From contig JANLPV010000040.1 in NCBI GenBank assembly GCA_031367435.1, positions 1-64,000 of the forward strand: a DNA stretch of 64,000 nucleotides. Direction: 5' to 3'. Below, in pieces: positions 17,981-27,577 of the stretch. How positions within the stretch are numbered: position 1 is the stretch's first letter; each line of letters opens with the position of its first letter. The stretch is from WLMZ01 sp031367435 (GTDB lineage Bacteria; Actinomycetota; Acidimicrobiia; Acidimicrobiales; Ilumatobacteraceae). The translations under genes and the position numbers were made by a program. The notes beneath the pieces are model-generated. The model worked only from the letters and a program-made list of their open reading frames with translations, searched no databases and was not told the origin of the DNA.

Positions 17981-20584
17981 ATGAGTACGCCGCCCACCAC
18001 CGCCAATCAGCTACGCGACGCGTACACCACCTTCTTCGCCGATCGCGGCCACACGCCAGTGGCCTCGGCCAGCCTCATCCCGCACGATCCCACCGTGTTG
18101 TTCACCGTTGCGGGCATGGTGCCGTTCAAGTCGTACTTCGTGGGTGATGAAACGCCTCCGTTCAAGCGCGCCGTGACGGCGCAAAAGTGTGCGCGTGCGG
18201 GAGGCAAGCACAACGACCTCGACGACGTTGGACGCACCAAGCGACACCTCGTGTTCTTTGAGATGCTCGGCAACTTCAGCTTCGGTGACTACTTCAAGAG
18301 CGACGCAATTCCGTGGAGTTGGGAGTTGGTTACCGAGGTGTTCGGTCTTGATGGTGATCGAATTTGGATCACCGTGCATGACAGCGACGACGAAGCGGAA
18401 CAGATTTGGCACGACCAGGTGGGCGTGCCGATGAACCGCATCCAACGCCTCGGCGATAAAGACAACTTCTGGCAGATGGGCGACACCGGCCCGTGCGGCC
18501 CGTGCAGTGAGCTACACATCGATCGCGGTCCATCATTTGGTCCCGACGGCGGACCACTCAACGATCCCCAGGGCGACCGGTTCATGGAGTTCTGGAACCT
18601 CGTGTTCATGCAGTTCAATCAGGCGCCCGACGGTACACGCACACCTCTACCGAAGCCATCGATCGATACCGGCGCTGGCCTCGAACGAATCCTCGCGTTG
18701 GTACAGGGCAAGGACAGCGTGTGGGAGACCGACGTCATGGCGCCGCTCGTCGAGCAGGCGTGCTCTGTCACAGGCAAGTCGTATCTCGTCGGCGACTACG
18801 ACGATCGCAACAGCTTCAGTCTGCGCGTGCTCGCCGAGCATGCGCGCAGCAGCACCATGTTGGTGAACGACGGCGTATTCCCGAGCAACGAAGGCCGCGG
18901 CTATGTACTGCGTCGAATTATTCGGCGCGCTGTTCGCCACGCGTACCTACTCGGCACCGAGCGACTGGTGATGCCGGGTCTCGTCGAGACAGCGATCGAT
19001 GTCATGGGCGGCGCCTATCCCGATGTCATCAAGAACCGCGACTTCATCGTCGGCGTGCTCACCAAGGAAGAGGAACGTTTCCGGCAAACACTCAAGACCG
19101 GACTCGTCATTCTCGAAGAAGAATTGGCCAAGGACCAAAAGGTTCTGATGGGCACCACGGCGTTCACCCTGCACGACACGTACGGCTTTCCGCTTGAACT
19201 CACCGAAGAGATCGCGGGCGAGCGCGGCGTTGCGGTCGACCGTGAGGGCTTCGATGTCGACATGACCGAGCAACGTCGGCGCGCCAAGGCCGGCCGCAAG
19301 TCCAACGCCGCCAACGATGACCAAACCGATCTCTATCGTGAGCTCAGCGAGCAGTTCGGATCGACCGAGTTCGTTGGCTACGTGCAGAGTGCGAGCGAGA
19401 GTCGCGTGCTTGGCATTCTGGCTGCCGACGACGCGCTGATCGAGATCTTTCTCGATCGCACGCCGTTCTACGCGGAGTCCGGTGGTCAGGTTGGTGACAC
19501 CGGCACCATCGAGACTGCTACCGGTGTCGCTGAAGTGCTCGACACCACCTTTGCCTTGCCCGGCGTGCGGCGTCATACGGCTCGCCTCGTGAGCGGCACC
19601 ATCACAGCGGGCCAGACCGCGACCGCAACCATCGACGATGTTCGGCGCGACGCGATTCGGCGCAATCACACGGGTACGCACGTGTTGCATCACGCGCTGC
19701 GCACCGTGCTCGGCCCACATGTGAAGCAGGCCGGTTCACTCGTGGGTCCCGATCGTTTGCGGTTCGACTTCAGTCATTACTCCGCGCTCACCGACGACGA
19801 AATGGCCCAGATCGAACAGATCGCGAATACCGAGGTACTCAACAATGTGCCAGCGCGCTCGTATGAGACCACAAAGGATGAGGCGACCGCGCTTGGCGCC
19901 ATTGCATTCTTCGGTGACAAGTACGGCGATATCGTGCGCGTGCTCGAGGCTGGCAGCTCGGTCGAGCTGTGTGGTGGCACGCACGTCAAGGCCACCGGCG
20001 ACATTGGCACGATCAAGATTGTCGGCGAGAGCTCAATCGGCTCGAACCTGCGCCGTATCGAGGCGGTCACCGGCTACAACAGCCTTGCGCTCTTGCAGCG
20101 TGATGATCGTGCGCTTACCGATGCGGCTCGCCTCGTTGGCGTTCCCACGCACGATGTCGTCGACGGTGTGCAGCGCAAACTCGATGAGATCAAGTCGCTC
20201 AACGACGAAATCAAGGTGTTGCGCGCCAAAGCGGCGATGGGGCAGGCAGCTGAATTGGCCGGCAAAGCGTCCGGTGGTGTCCTTGTGGACCGGGTCGATG
20301 ACCTCGCGCCCAGTGAGCTTCGCGAACTCGCTCTCGCCGTTCGTCAGCAGCCAGGCATCGAGGCAGTCGTGCTCGGCGGCCTCACCGCGTCGGGCGGAGT
20401 ATCACTCGTCGCAGCAGTGACCGCAGCGTTCGGCGGTCAGGCCAGCGATCTCATCAGGGACGCCGCCAAAGCTGTTGGTGGGGGCGGCGGCGGCAAGGGC
20501 GACATCGCCACGGCCGGCGGTAAGAACCCAGACGGTCTTGATGAAGCCCTTCGACTCGCCGCCGAGGCCGCGAGTAACAGATGA
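17981..20584 (+). CDS. alaS: Alanine--tRNA ligase
   Basis: Charges tRNA-Ala in the cytosol. The protein has 867 residues, full length. The class II catalytic core is at the N-terminus (TVAGMVPFKSYF, FFEMLGNFSFGDYF, MGDTGPCGPCSE). The editing domain carries RNHTGTHVLHHAL and the zinc block CGGTHV. The C-terminal oligomerisation domain ends in a Gly-rich stretch (GGGGGGKGD). It is the first gene of a seven-gene run, and the order alaS-ruvX-mltG-aroE is typical of actinobacteria. Confidence 0.98.
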   Translation: MSTPPTTANQLRDAYTTFFADRGHTPVASASLIPHDPTVLFTVAGMVPFKSYFVGDETPPFKRAVTAQKCARAGGKHNDLDDVGRTKRHLVFFEMLGNFSFGDYFKSDAIPWSWELVTEVFGLDGDRIWITVHDSDDEAEQIWHDQVGVPMNRIQRLGDKDNFWQMGDTGPCGPCSELHIDRGPSFGPDGGPLNDPQGDRFMEFWNLVFMQFNQAPDGTRTPLPKPSIDTGAGLERILALVQGKDSVWETDVMAPLVEQACSVTGKSYLVGDYDDRNSFSLRVLAEHARSSTMLVNDGVFPSNEGRGYVLRRIIRRAVRHAYLLGTERLVMPGLVETAIDVMGGAYPDVIKNRDFIVGVLTKEEERFRQTLKTGLVILEEELAKDQKVLMGTTAFTLHDTYGFPLELTEEIAGERGVAVDREGFDVDMTEQRRRAKAGRKSNAANDDQTDLYRELSEQFGSTEFVGYVQSASESRVLGILAADDALIEIFLDRTPFYAESGGQVGDTGTIETATGVAEVLDTTFALPGVRRHTARLVSGTITAGQTATATIDDVRRDAIRRNHTGTHVLHHALRTVLGPHVKQAGSLVGPDRLRFDFSHYSALTDDEMAQIEQIANTEVLNNVPARSYETTKDEATALGAIAFFGDKYGDIVRVLEAGSSVELCGGTHVKATGDIGTIKIVGESSIGSNLRRIEAVTGYNSLALLQRDDRALTDAARLVGVPTHDVVDGVQRKLDEIKSLNDEIKVLRAKAAMGQAAELAGKASGGVLVDRVDDLAPSELRELALAVRQQPGIEAVVLGGLTASGGVSLVAAVTAAFGGQASDLIRDAAKAVGGGGGGKGDIATAGGKNPDGLDEALRLAAEAASNR

Positions 20585-20606
20585 GCGCGCTGCGGGTGTG
20601 CCGACC

Positions 20607-21098
20607 GTGAGGGTGCTTGCCCTCGATCTGGGCAGCAAGCGCATTGGCGTCGCTGTCAGCGATCGCAGCGGCACGCTCGCGACGCCACTGGTGGTGCTGC
20701 AGCGCAGCGGGTCGAGGCGCGTCGATCACGAACGTATTCGTGCGCTCGTGGTGGAGGAGGAAGCCGTTCGTGTCGTGATCGGTCTGCCTCTGTCAATGAA
20801 TGGTTCGGTGGGCAAGGCCGCGCAGGCTGCCATCTCCGAAGCAAAGGCATTGGCTAGCGTGGTCGATGTGCCCGTAGAGACCTTTGATGAGCGACGAACG
20901 ACGGTGACCGCCGATCGCCTGCTCATCGATCGCGGACTGCGCGCGCCAGCACGCCGACTGGTGATCGACAAGGTCGCCGCGGCAGTTATTTTGCAGACGT
21001 GGCTCGATGGACGTATGGAGCGCGCAGGGCGCGCAGCACGAACTGATGGCGTTATCTCTGATGACGTCGGGTCTGATGACGCCGGAGATCTTCGTTGA
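20607..21098 (+). CDS. ruvX: Holliday junction resolvase-like protein / pre-16S rRNA nuclease
   Basis: A YqgF/RuvX protein of 163 residues with the RNase H-like fold: LALDLGSKRIGVAVSD at the start, GLPLSMNGSVG in the middle and DERRTTVTA toward the end. Family members process the 5' end of 16S rRNA and may cut recombination intermediates. The GTG at 20607 fits the family start (VRVLALDLG); GTG codons at 20598 or 20613 are alternatives. It follows alaS by 22 nt. The 3' end contains an in-frame 15-bp duplication encoding SDDVG/SDDAG. Confidence 0.92.
   Translation: MRVLALDLGSKRIGVAVSDRSGTLATPLVVLQRSGSRRVDHERIRALVVEEEAVRVVIGLPLSMNGSVGKAAQAAISEAKALASVVDVPVETFDERRTTVTADRLLIDRGLRAPARRLVIDKVAAAVILQTWLDGRMERAGRAARTDGVISDDVGSDDAGDLR
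21057..21086 (+). repeat. In-frame 15-bp duplication near the ruvX stop
   Basis: TCTGATGACGTCGGG is followed directly by TCTGATGACGCCGGA. It encodes SDDVG-SDDAG three codons before the stop and leaves the frame intact. Confidence 0.85.
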
Positions 21099-22288
21099 GG
21101 TCGTCTCCCAACGTGCTCGATGACCGCCAGGTCGACAGCGAGTGGACGCACGACGTCTGGGACAACGCAGACGTGCTGTTGGCAGATGGTGTCGAACGGG
21201 CACCGCGCAAGAGTCGTGTGTTGAAGTGGTTAGTGCTGCTAGTTGGTTGTGTTCTGATTGTCTCCGTCGTTACCGGCGGGGCCATCGGCTGGTGGTATAT
21301 CCGCCAAGTGAACCCGTCGGGTGAGGCCGCGACGGCCTCCAACTTCACGGTCAACGAAAAGGACACCCTTGAGTCGGTGAGCCACCGCTTGCAAGATGAG
21401 GGTTTCATCACGAACGCTCGTGTCTTTCGGTATTACGTTGCCCACAAGGGTGGCGTGAAACTCACCCCCGGGTATTACGAGATGCACCAGCGAAGTCACA
21501 TGGGCAACATCATGCGAGTACTGAACACTCCACCGGAGGCAACGTTCAAGAAGGTCACCTTCCCCGAAGGTTTCACGCTCGACAAGATGGGAAGACGTGT
21601 TGAGCGCGACCTGCAACCGATGACAGCAGCCAAGTTCACGGCTGCAGCTGCATCTGGAAACGTGCTGTCTACTTACCAACCCGATGGTGTTGTGAGCCTG
21701 GAGGGCCTGATGTTCCCCGACACGTATCAGGTTGCGGGCAACGAATCTGAGACACAGCTGATCACTCGGATGGTGAACCTGATGGAACGCGTCGGACGTC
21801 AGGAAAACATCGAGACCGAGTCTGCAGCTTTGGGAATCACGCCGTATCAGGTGTTGACCGTTGCATCGATGATCGAACGTGAAGCGAAGTTCGATGTCGA
21901 TCGCAGCAAGATCGCCCGAGTCATCTACAACCGGTTGTATCTGCAAATGCCGTTACAAATCGACGCGACGCTGCTCTATGGTCAGCCCGCCGACACGCCA
22001 TTCAGCACGCTGCGCGACACCGACACGTCGTACAACAGCTACTTGCATACCGGACTGCCGCCAACACCGATTGCCAACCCGGGCCGCGCCTCGATCCATG
22101 CAGCACTGCACCCGGCGCAGAACCCCGCGAGCGGTGATCCGCTGTGCAAGTCGCTGCCCAAGGGCACGCCGTGCATCTATCTGTACTACGTCTTGGCTGA
22201 CTCCGAGGGTCACCACGTCTTCGCGGCAACACTCGATCAGCACAATGCAAACGTTCAGGCCGCGCGAGACGCCGGACTCTTGAAATGA
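21095..22288 (+). CDS. mltG: Endolytic peptidoglycan transglycosylase MltG
   Basis: A 397-residue inner-membrane lytic transglycosylase that trims nascent glycan strands. One transmembrane helix at about residues 46-69 follows a cytosolic N-terminus. A LysM-like segment (DTLESVSHRLQDEGFI) precedes the YceG catalytic domain with ASMIEREAKFDVDRSKIARVIYNRL, including the catalytic Glu, and LQIDATLLYG. The TTG start overlaps the ruvX stop (TTGA). The aroE ATG overlaps its own stop. Confidence 0.95.
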   Translation: MRSSPNVLDDRQVDSEWTHDVWDNADVLLADGVERAPRKSRVLKWLVLLVGCVLIVSVVTGGAIGWWYIRQVNPSGEAATASNFTVNEKDTLESVSHRLQDEGFITNARVFRYYVAHKGGVKLTPGYYEMHQRSHMGNIMRVLNTPPEATFKKVTFPEGFTLDKMGRRVERDLQPMTAAKFTAAAASGNVLSTYQPDGVVSLEGLMFPDTYQVAGNESETQLITRMVNLMERVGRQENIETESAALGITPYQVLTVASMIEREAKFDVDRSKIARVIYNRLYLQMPLQIDATLLYGQPADTPFSTLRDTDTSYNSYLHTGLPPTPIANPGRASIHAALHPAQNPASGDPLCKSLPKGTPCIYLYYVLADSEGHHVFAATLDQHNANVQAARDAGLLK

Positions 22289-23115
22289 TTACAGCGGCCA
22301 CTCGCGTCGCGGGGGTGATTGGATCACCGGTGCGGCACAGCCTGAGCCCGGTGATTCACAACGCAGCCTTCGTCGATGCCGGTCTCGACTGGGTGTATGC
22401 GGCATTCGAAGTTGCGCCCGGCAACGCCGGGGCCGCGTTGGAAGCAATGCGTGCCCTTGGCATCGCCGGTCTCTCGGTGACGATGCCGCACAAGGAGGAT
22501 GTCGCTCGTGCAGTCGATGTGCTCGACGCGGCAGCTTCGGCATTACAAACCGTGAACACCGTGGTGCTGCAGCCCGACGGTCGGCTGAGTGGGCACAGCA
22601 CCGACGGCGCGGGCTTTGTTGCATCACTGCTCGATGCCGGCGTCGATCCGACGGGTATGTCGGTGGTCGTGCTCGGCGCCGGCGGCGCGGCACGCGCGGT
22701 GATTGATGCACTCGTCCGGGCCGGTGTCTACCGGCTGGTGATTGTCAATCGTTCACCAGAGCGAGCCGCGCAAGCTGTTGCGGTCGGTGGTACGAACGCG
22801 CTGGCGGGCGACATGTCCGCGATTGGTGCCGCCGATCTGGTCGTGAACGCGACGTCGATCGGCATGGGCACCGATGACCTGCCCTGCGACGTCGCCTTGT
22901 TACATAGCGGCCAAGTGGTGGCCGACCTTGTGTATCACCCGCTGGATACTGCGTTGCTGCGATCCGCGCGTGATCGCGGTGCGGTGGTCATCGATGGGCT
23001 CGGCATGCTGGTGCATCAAGCAGTTCTGCAGCAGCAACTCTGGACAGGTCTACGTCCCGATCCATTGGTCATGCGAGCCGCTGCAGAACACGAACTCGCC
23101 GCTCGCCACAGATAA
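22285..23115 (+). CDS. aroE: Shikimate dehydrogenase
   Basis: The NADPH-dependent enzyme reducing 3-dehydroshikimate to shikimate; 276 residues. The substrate-binding GSPVRHSLSPVIHNAAF and the catalytic Lys in VTMPHKEDV lie in the N-terminal half. The Rossmann motif VLGAGGAARAVIDAL and the NADP-binding IVNRSPERA follow. ATGA overlap with mltG couples translation, placing aromatic biosynthesis on the alaS transcript. Confidence 0.97.
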   Translation: MITAATRVAGVIGSPVRHSLSPVIHNAAFVDAGLDWVYAAFEVAPGNAGAALEAMRALGIAGLSVTMPHKEDVARAVDVLDAAASALQTVNTVVLQPDGRLSGHSTDGAGFVASLLDAGVDPTGMSVVVLGAGGAARAVIDALVRAGVYRLVIVNRSPERAAQAVAVGGTNALAGDMSAIGAADLVVNATSIGMGTDDLPCDVALLHSGQVVADLVYHPLDTALLRSARDRGAVVIDGLGMLVHQAVLQQQLWTGLRPDPLVMRAAAEHELAARHR

Positions 23116-23125
23116 CCTGCACGCG

Positions 23126-24289
23126 ATGCTTCGATACCTCACCGCCGGCGAGTCTCACGGACAAGCGCTTGTCGTCATTGTCGAAGGCCTACCCGCAGGT
23201 CTGGCGATCACGGTCGAGGAGATTCAGGCCGAGATGGCGCGCCGTCGGCTCGGTTATGGTCGCGGTCCTCGGCAACGCTTCGAGGTCGATGAAGTCACCC
23301 TTGTCGGTGGCGTACGGCATGGCCGCACGCTCGGCTCGCCGGTGGCCATCGAGATCAAGAACACCGAGTGGTTCCGAAGCGACAAGTGGCACGAGGAAAT
23401 GTCGCCCGCTCCCGGTGTCACCAAGGACGCACTCACCAAGCCGCGTCCCGGTCACGCCGATCTCGCCGGCATGCAGAAGTATGGTTTCACCGACGCTCGC
23501 GACGTGCTTGAACGTGCGAGCGCGCGTGAGACAGCGGCGCGGGTGGCCGCAGGTGCATTGGCCAAGAAGTTGCTCAACACCATCGGTGTTGAGATTCTCT
23601 CGCATGTCGTGCAGATGGGTCCGGCTCGATCGAAGGCTGCGCAGTTACCCACGATGGCCGACCTCGACGCCATCGATGAATCGCCTGTGCGCTGCTTCGA
23701 CAAGGCTGCCGAAGAGGCAATGATCAACGAGATCAAAGCGGCTGCCAAAGATGGCGACTCGCTCGGCGGCATTGTCGAGGTCTTGGCCTACGGCGTTCCC
23801 GTTGGCCTCGGCAGTCATGTGCACTGGGACCGCAAGCTCGATGCGTTGCTGGCGCAGGCCGTGATGAGCATCCAGGCCGTGAAGGGCGTTGAGATCGGCG
23901 ATGGTTTCGAGGTTGCCAGCCGCCGTGGCAGTGCCGCTCACGACGCCATTTCGTGGGACTCGGTCGCTGGCTCGTATCGTCGCGAGACCACGCTCGCAGG
24001 CGGTACTGAGGGCGGAATGACCACTGGTGAAGTTGTGGTTGTGCGTGCGGCGATGAAGCCATTGGCCACACTCAATACTCCAACGCTTGGCACCGTCGAC
24101 ATCGTCACCAAAGAAGAAACCGTCAGCTTCAAGGAACGCACCGACGTCACCGCCGTGCCGGCCATGGGGGTCGTTGCTGAGACGATGGTTGCATTGGTGT
24201 TGGCCGCGGAGGCGCAGCGAAAGTTTGGTGGCGACTCCGTCGACGAATTTGTGCGCAATGCAGTGGCGTTCAATGCAACACTGCGATGA
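23126..24289 (+). CDS. aroC: Chorismate synthase
   Basis: Converts 5-enolpyruvylshikimate 3-phosphate to chorismate with reduced flavin; 387 residues. Signatures are LTAGESHGQALVVIVEG at the start, GRGPRQRFEVDEV and GVTKDALTKPRPGHADLAG, with SRRGSAAHD near the C-terminus. The ATG at 23126 (MLRYLTAGES) fits the family; a longer open frame upstream is a shadow of aroE. Ten bp separate it from aroE. Confidence 0.97.
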   Translation: MLRYLTAGESHGQALVVIVEGLPAGLAITVEEIQAEMARRRLGYGRGPRQRFEVDEVTLVGGVRHGRTLGSPVAIEIKNTEWFRSDKWHEEMSPAPGVTKDALTKPRPGHADLAGMQKYGFTDARDVLERASARETAARVAAGALAKKLLNTIGVEILSHVVQMGPARSKAAQLPTMADLDAIDESPVRCFDKAAEEAMINEIKAAAKDGDSLGGIVEVLAYGVPVGLGSHVHWDRKLDALLAQAVMSIQAVKGVEIGDGFEVASRRGSAAHDAISWDSVAGSYRRETTLAGGTEGGMTTGEVVVVRAAMKPLATLNTPTLGTVDIVTKEETVSFKERTDVTAVPAMGVVAETMVALVLAAEAQRKFGGDSVDEFVRNAVAFNATLR

Positions 24290-24798
24290 GCGCGTCAGTC
24301 GATCGCCACATTGTGTTGGTGGGCATGATGGGGTCCGGTAAGACCACTGTGGGACGAGTACTCGCGGCACGTTTGAAGCGCGACCTTCTCGACACCGACA
24401 CGTTGATCGAGCAGCGCGAGGGTCGCTCCGTCCGCGACATTTTTGCCAGCGATGGCGAGGATGCGTTTCGTTCGATCGAGACGCAAGTCCTCACCGACGC
24501 ATTGGGACGAACCGAGGGCGCGGTCATCGCAACGGGCGGCGGCATCGTTCTTCGCCCAGAGAATTGCACCTCGCTGCGCTCCAGCGGGGCCCGCGTGGTG
24601 TGGCTACGAGCTGATCCGGCGGTTTTGGTGGAACGCGTAAAAGGCGGTGTCCATCGACCGCTGCTCGACGCCGATCCTGAGCTCACGCTGCGCCAGATGC
24701 ATGAGCAACGCGAGGCCCTTTACCGCGAGGTCGCCGATCTGATCATCGCCGTCGATGGGCGATCGGTGACTGATGTGGTCGAGGCGGTGCTGAGATGA
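24286..24798 (+). CDS. aroK: Shikimate kinase
   Basis: Phosphorylates shikimate at the 3-position using ATP; 170 residues. The P-loop is GMMGSGKTTVG near residue 13, LLDTDTLIEQREGRSV carries the Mg-binding Asp, FRSIETQVL the substrate Arg, ATGGGIV the Walker-B-like turn, and DRPLL-type lid Arg lies in VHRPLLDADP. ATGA overlaps join it to aroC and aroB. Confidence 0.97.
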   Translation: MSASVDRHIVLVGMMGSGKTTVGRVLAARLKRDLLDTDTLIEQREGRSVRDIFASDGEDAFRSIETQVLTDALGRTEGAVIATGGGIVLRPENCTSLRSSGARVVWLRADPAVLVERVKGGVHRPLLDADPELTLRQMHEQREALYREVADLIIAVDGRSVTDVVEAVLR

Positions 24799-25814
24799 GC
24801 GCCGATACACGTACCGTGCGGGTCGATCTCGGCGCACGTAGTTACGACGTAGTGGTCGGTCACGGTGTTCGCACCGAACTGGCCGCGATAATGCCGAGGT
24901 CGGCGCAACGAGCAGCCATTATCACCCAGACCGGAATACCAGTTGCTATTGATCCTGGAGTCCCGCACGAGGTGTTCACAATCGCTCACGGAGAACAGCA
25001 CAAGTCGTTGGCCACGATCGAAACGTTGTGTCGTGGTTTTGCGGATATGGGTCTCACCCGTAACGACGTGATCATCGGCCTCGGAGGTGGAATGGTCACC
25101 GATCTCGCCGGCTTCGCGGCCGCATCGTGGCATCGAGGCATCCCTGTCGTGCACGTGTCGACGACCCTGCTGGGCATGGTCGACGCTGCCATTGGCGGCA
25201 AAACCGGCGTGAACCTTCCAGAGGGCAAGAATCTCGTAGGCGCCTATTGGCAGCCGTCTGGCGTGCTCTGCGATCTCGACGCACTCGTCACCCTCCCGCC
25301 TCGTGAGATGCGTTGTGGCATGGGCGAGATGGCCAAGTATCACTTCCTCACGGGTGACGATCTGCTCGGTCTCGAGATGGTCGATCGCGTCGCGCGTTGC
25401 GTGCAGATCAAGGCCGACATCGTCGGTGCTGACGAGCGCGAGGGTGGCAAACGAGCACTGCTCAACTACGGGCACACGCTGGCGCACGCGCTCGAAATTG
25501 CAGGTGACTTTCAGTTGGCGCATGGTGAAGCCGTTGCGATCGGACTCGTGTACGCCGCGCATCTGGCCCATGTGGTCGGTCGAATCAGCGAGGCTCGGGT
25601 TCGTGAGCACTACGCCGTCGTCGGTGGCCTCTACGAACTCAACACCGCTCTTCCAGCATTCGATCACGACCTGCTGTTAACACTCATGGCACGCGACAAG
25701 AAGGCAATCGATGGCCTCACGTTTGTGCTCGATGGCGAACGGGGCGTCGAGGTCGTCACTGATGTCAGTATTGGTGCAGCACGAGATGCCCTTCGGCTGA
25801 TGGCCGAGTCCTAG
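24795..25814 (+). CDS. aroB: 3-dehydroquinate synthase
   Basis: Cyclises DAHP to 3-dehydroquinate with bound NAD and a divalent metal; 339 residues. Conserved blocks are GEQHKSLATIETL, GLGGGMVTDLAGFAA, TTLLGMVDAAIGGKTGVNLPEGKNLVG (NAD and substrate site), and the metal ligands in RALLNYGHTLAHALE and LAHGEAVAIG. It is the last gene of the alaS-aroB run. The DAHP synthase, dehydroquinase and EPSP synthase genes are not in the window. Confidence 0.97.
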   Translation: MSADTRTVRVDLGARSYDVVVGHGVRTELAAIMPRSAQRAAIITQTGIPVAIDPGVPHEVFTIAHGEQHKSLATIETLCRGFADMGLTRNDVIIGLGGGMVTDLAGFAAASWHRGIPVVHVSTTLLGMVDAAIGGKTGVNLPEGKNLVGAYWQPSGVLCDLDALVTLPPREMRCGMGEMAKYHFLTGDDLLGLEMVDRVARCVQIKADIVGADEREGGKRALLNYGHTLAHALEIAGDFQLAHGEAVAIGLVYAAHLAHVVGRISEARVREHYAVVGGLYELNTALPAFDHDLLLTLMARDKKAIDGLTFVLDGERGVEVVTDVSIGAARDALRLMAES

Positions 25815-25840
25815 ATACCCCCGACCCGAGGTCTTGCTCA

Positions 25841-27562
25841 ATGAATGTTTCTCTTTCGCGGCGACAGGTGCTCTGTCTCGGAATCTCGCTGCCTGTCCTC
25901 GGACAACTCGGCACGACCGCACACGCGGCGTTGCCCGCACCTACCCCGACTGTGCCCGCGGGAGCGTGTGCCTTTGCGACTGTGCCCCCGTCGCGTCTCG
26001 CCGAAACGCGTGCCAGCGAGGGGCCATTCGGGTTCGATCGAATCGACGCGCACACCATCCGAGTGCAGGTTGCCGGTCGCAACAACGTGCCGTCGAATGC
26101 TGTCGCGGCGGTGCTCAACGTCACGGCAACCAACGTCTCCGTGCCGGGTTTCGTCACGGTCTTTCCGACCGGCGCCGTGCTGCCTGAAGCATCGAACCTC
26201 AACGTAGAGCGCCCCGGCCAGATCATCCCCAACCTCGTCACGGTGTTACTCGGCACCAATGGTTCGGTCGATATCTTCTCGTCGCAAATCAACGACATCG
26301 TGGTAGATGTCAACGGTGCCTACGTGCCGCAAACCGAGAAGGTGACAGCCGGTCGATTCGTTGGCCTCGCAACTGCCTACCGTGCGCTCGACACGCGCGA
26401 TCGCGGTATGAGCGTTGGTGGCGGCGTTACCGAACTCGTGAGCGTTGAGGCAGTCGTGCCTCCCACTGCGGTTGCCGTGGTCGTGAATCTCACGGTCACC
26501 GAGTCGAATGGCGCCGGATTCTTCACAGCGTTCGCCGCGGGCGCGGCACGTCCCGATTCGTCGAGCCTCAACGCCGACGGCATCGGGCAAACCCGGGCCA
26601 ATCAAGCGATTATTCCCGTCGGCACCCGCAACTCGGTGTTCGGCATTGAGGTCTTTGCGTCCTTCGGTGGTCACCTCATCGTCGATATCGCCGGTTACTT
26701 CACAGGCCCTGCCGATATGCCCGGCACCGACGGACTGTTCGTGCCAGGTGCGCCGTATCGCACACTCGATACTCGGCGCCCGGCGAGCACCGGTCGCCTC
26801 CAGCCAGGTTGGGTCGCTGAGTTCGACTATGTGGGGCGGGCGTCCTCCCAAGCCGTGGTCGTGAACCTCACCACCACGCAAACACGAGGCCCTGGGTTCT
26901 TCACCGGCTACCCCGCACGTACTCAGCGTCCGTTGGCGTCGAACCTCAACGCGTCGGCTGCCGGTCAGACGGTGGCGAATCACGCCATCCTGCGTACGTC
27001 CTCGGCAGGTGTCGCGGTCTACTCGCAGCGCGGTGGCCATCTGATCGTCGATGTTGCTGGCTACTTCACTGGAACGCCGGTTACGGGCTCGCTTCCTGCG
27101 CCAGTGAACCCGGCCCCAACGTCGGTCTCGCAGCTGCCCTATGCGCTGCAGATTCCGGCGATCGGCGTCAGCGCCATGGTCGTCGAGGGAGTGGCCACAA
27201 AGACGGTGGATGCGGGGCTGGTGGGGCATTGGCCCGACCGGGGTTTGGCGGGCGAGAACAGCCACATGGTGATGTTCGGTCACCGAACCGCGCACGGTGC
27301 GGTCTTCCACGATCTGCATCTGTTAGGCCCCGGCGATGAGATCACACTCACGCCGCCAGCCGACGATGGTCGGGTGTATCACTATCAATTCGCGCGACGC
27401 GACATCACGAACAACCGTAACGACGACATCTACGGCATTGGACTCTTCGCGCCACAACCAAGCGTGTCGCTTGTTGCCTGCTCGAAGGTCAACTTCTTGC
27501 CCACCGATACCGCGCATCGCATCGTGGTCACGTTCAGTCTCGTGAGTGTCGACCCCGGCTGA
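25841..27562 (+). CDS. Tat-exported protein with three surface repeats and a C-terminal sortase domain
   Basis: A 573-residue exported protein. Residues 1-29 form a twin-arginine-type signal (SRRQVLCLG, cleavage after AHA). Three divergent modules of roughly 110-125 residues span about 43-165, 175-288 and 300-411. Each carries a VVVNLT/VLNVTA strand and ends in IVDIAGYFTG-like sequence, a module common in secreted actinobacterial proteins. The C-terminus (about 432-573) matches the sortase fold, with catalytic His481 in MFGHRTAHG, Cys547 in SLVACSKVN and Arg560. No membrane anchor or LPXTG-type tail is visible. It could be a free or wall-bound transpeptidase. It lies 26 bp after aroB. Confidence 0.85.
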   Translation: MNVSLSRRQVLCLGISLPVLGQLGTTAHAALPAPTPTVPAGACAFATVPPSRLAETRASEGPFGFDRIDAHTIRVQVAGRNNVPSNAVAAVLNVTATNVSVPGFVTVFPTGAVLPEASNLNVERPGQIIPNLVTVLLGTNGSVDIFSSQINDIVVDVNGAYVPQTEKVTAGRFVGLATAYRALDTRDRGMSVGGGVTELVSVEAVVPPTAVAVVVNLTVTESNGAGFFTAFAAGAARPDSSSLNADGIGQTRANQAIIPVGTRNSVFGIEVFASFGGHLIVDIAGYFTGPADMPGTDGLFVPGAPYRTLDTRRPASTGRLQPGWVAEFDYVGRASSQAVVVNLTTTQTRGPGFFTGYPARTQRPLASNLNASAAGQTVANHAILRTSSAGVAVYSQRGGHLIVDVAGYFTGTPVTGSLPAPVNPAPTSVSQLPYALQIPAIGVSAMVVEGVATKTVDAGLVGHWPDRGLAGENSHMVMFGHRTAHGAVFHDLHLLGPGDEITLTPPADDGRVYHYQFARRDITNNRNDDIYGIGLFAPQPSVSLVACSKVNFLPTDTAHRIVVTFSLVSVDPG

Positions 27563-27577
27563 GTCGTTGGTCGCGCG

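Noticed and set aside
26246..27319. 357-codon minus-strand open frame inside the sortase gene
   Set aside because: It is antisense to a well-supported protein with signal peptide and catalytic residues; its composition (His/Arg-rich) is that of a shadow frame.
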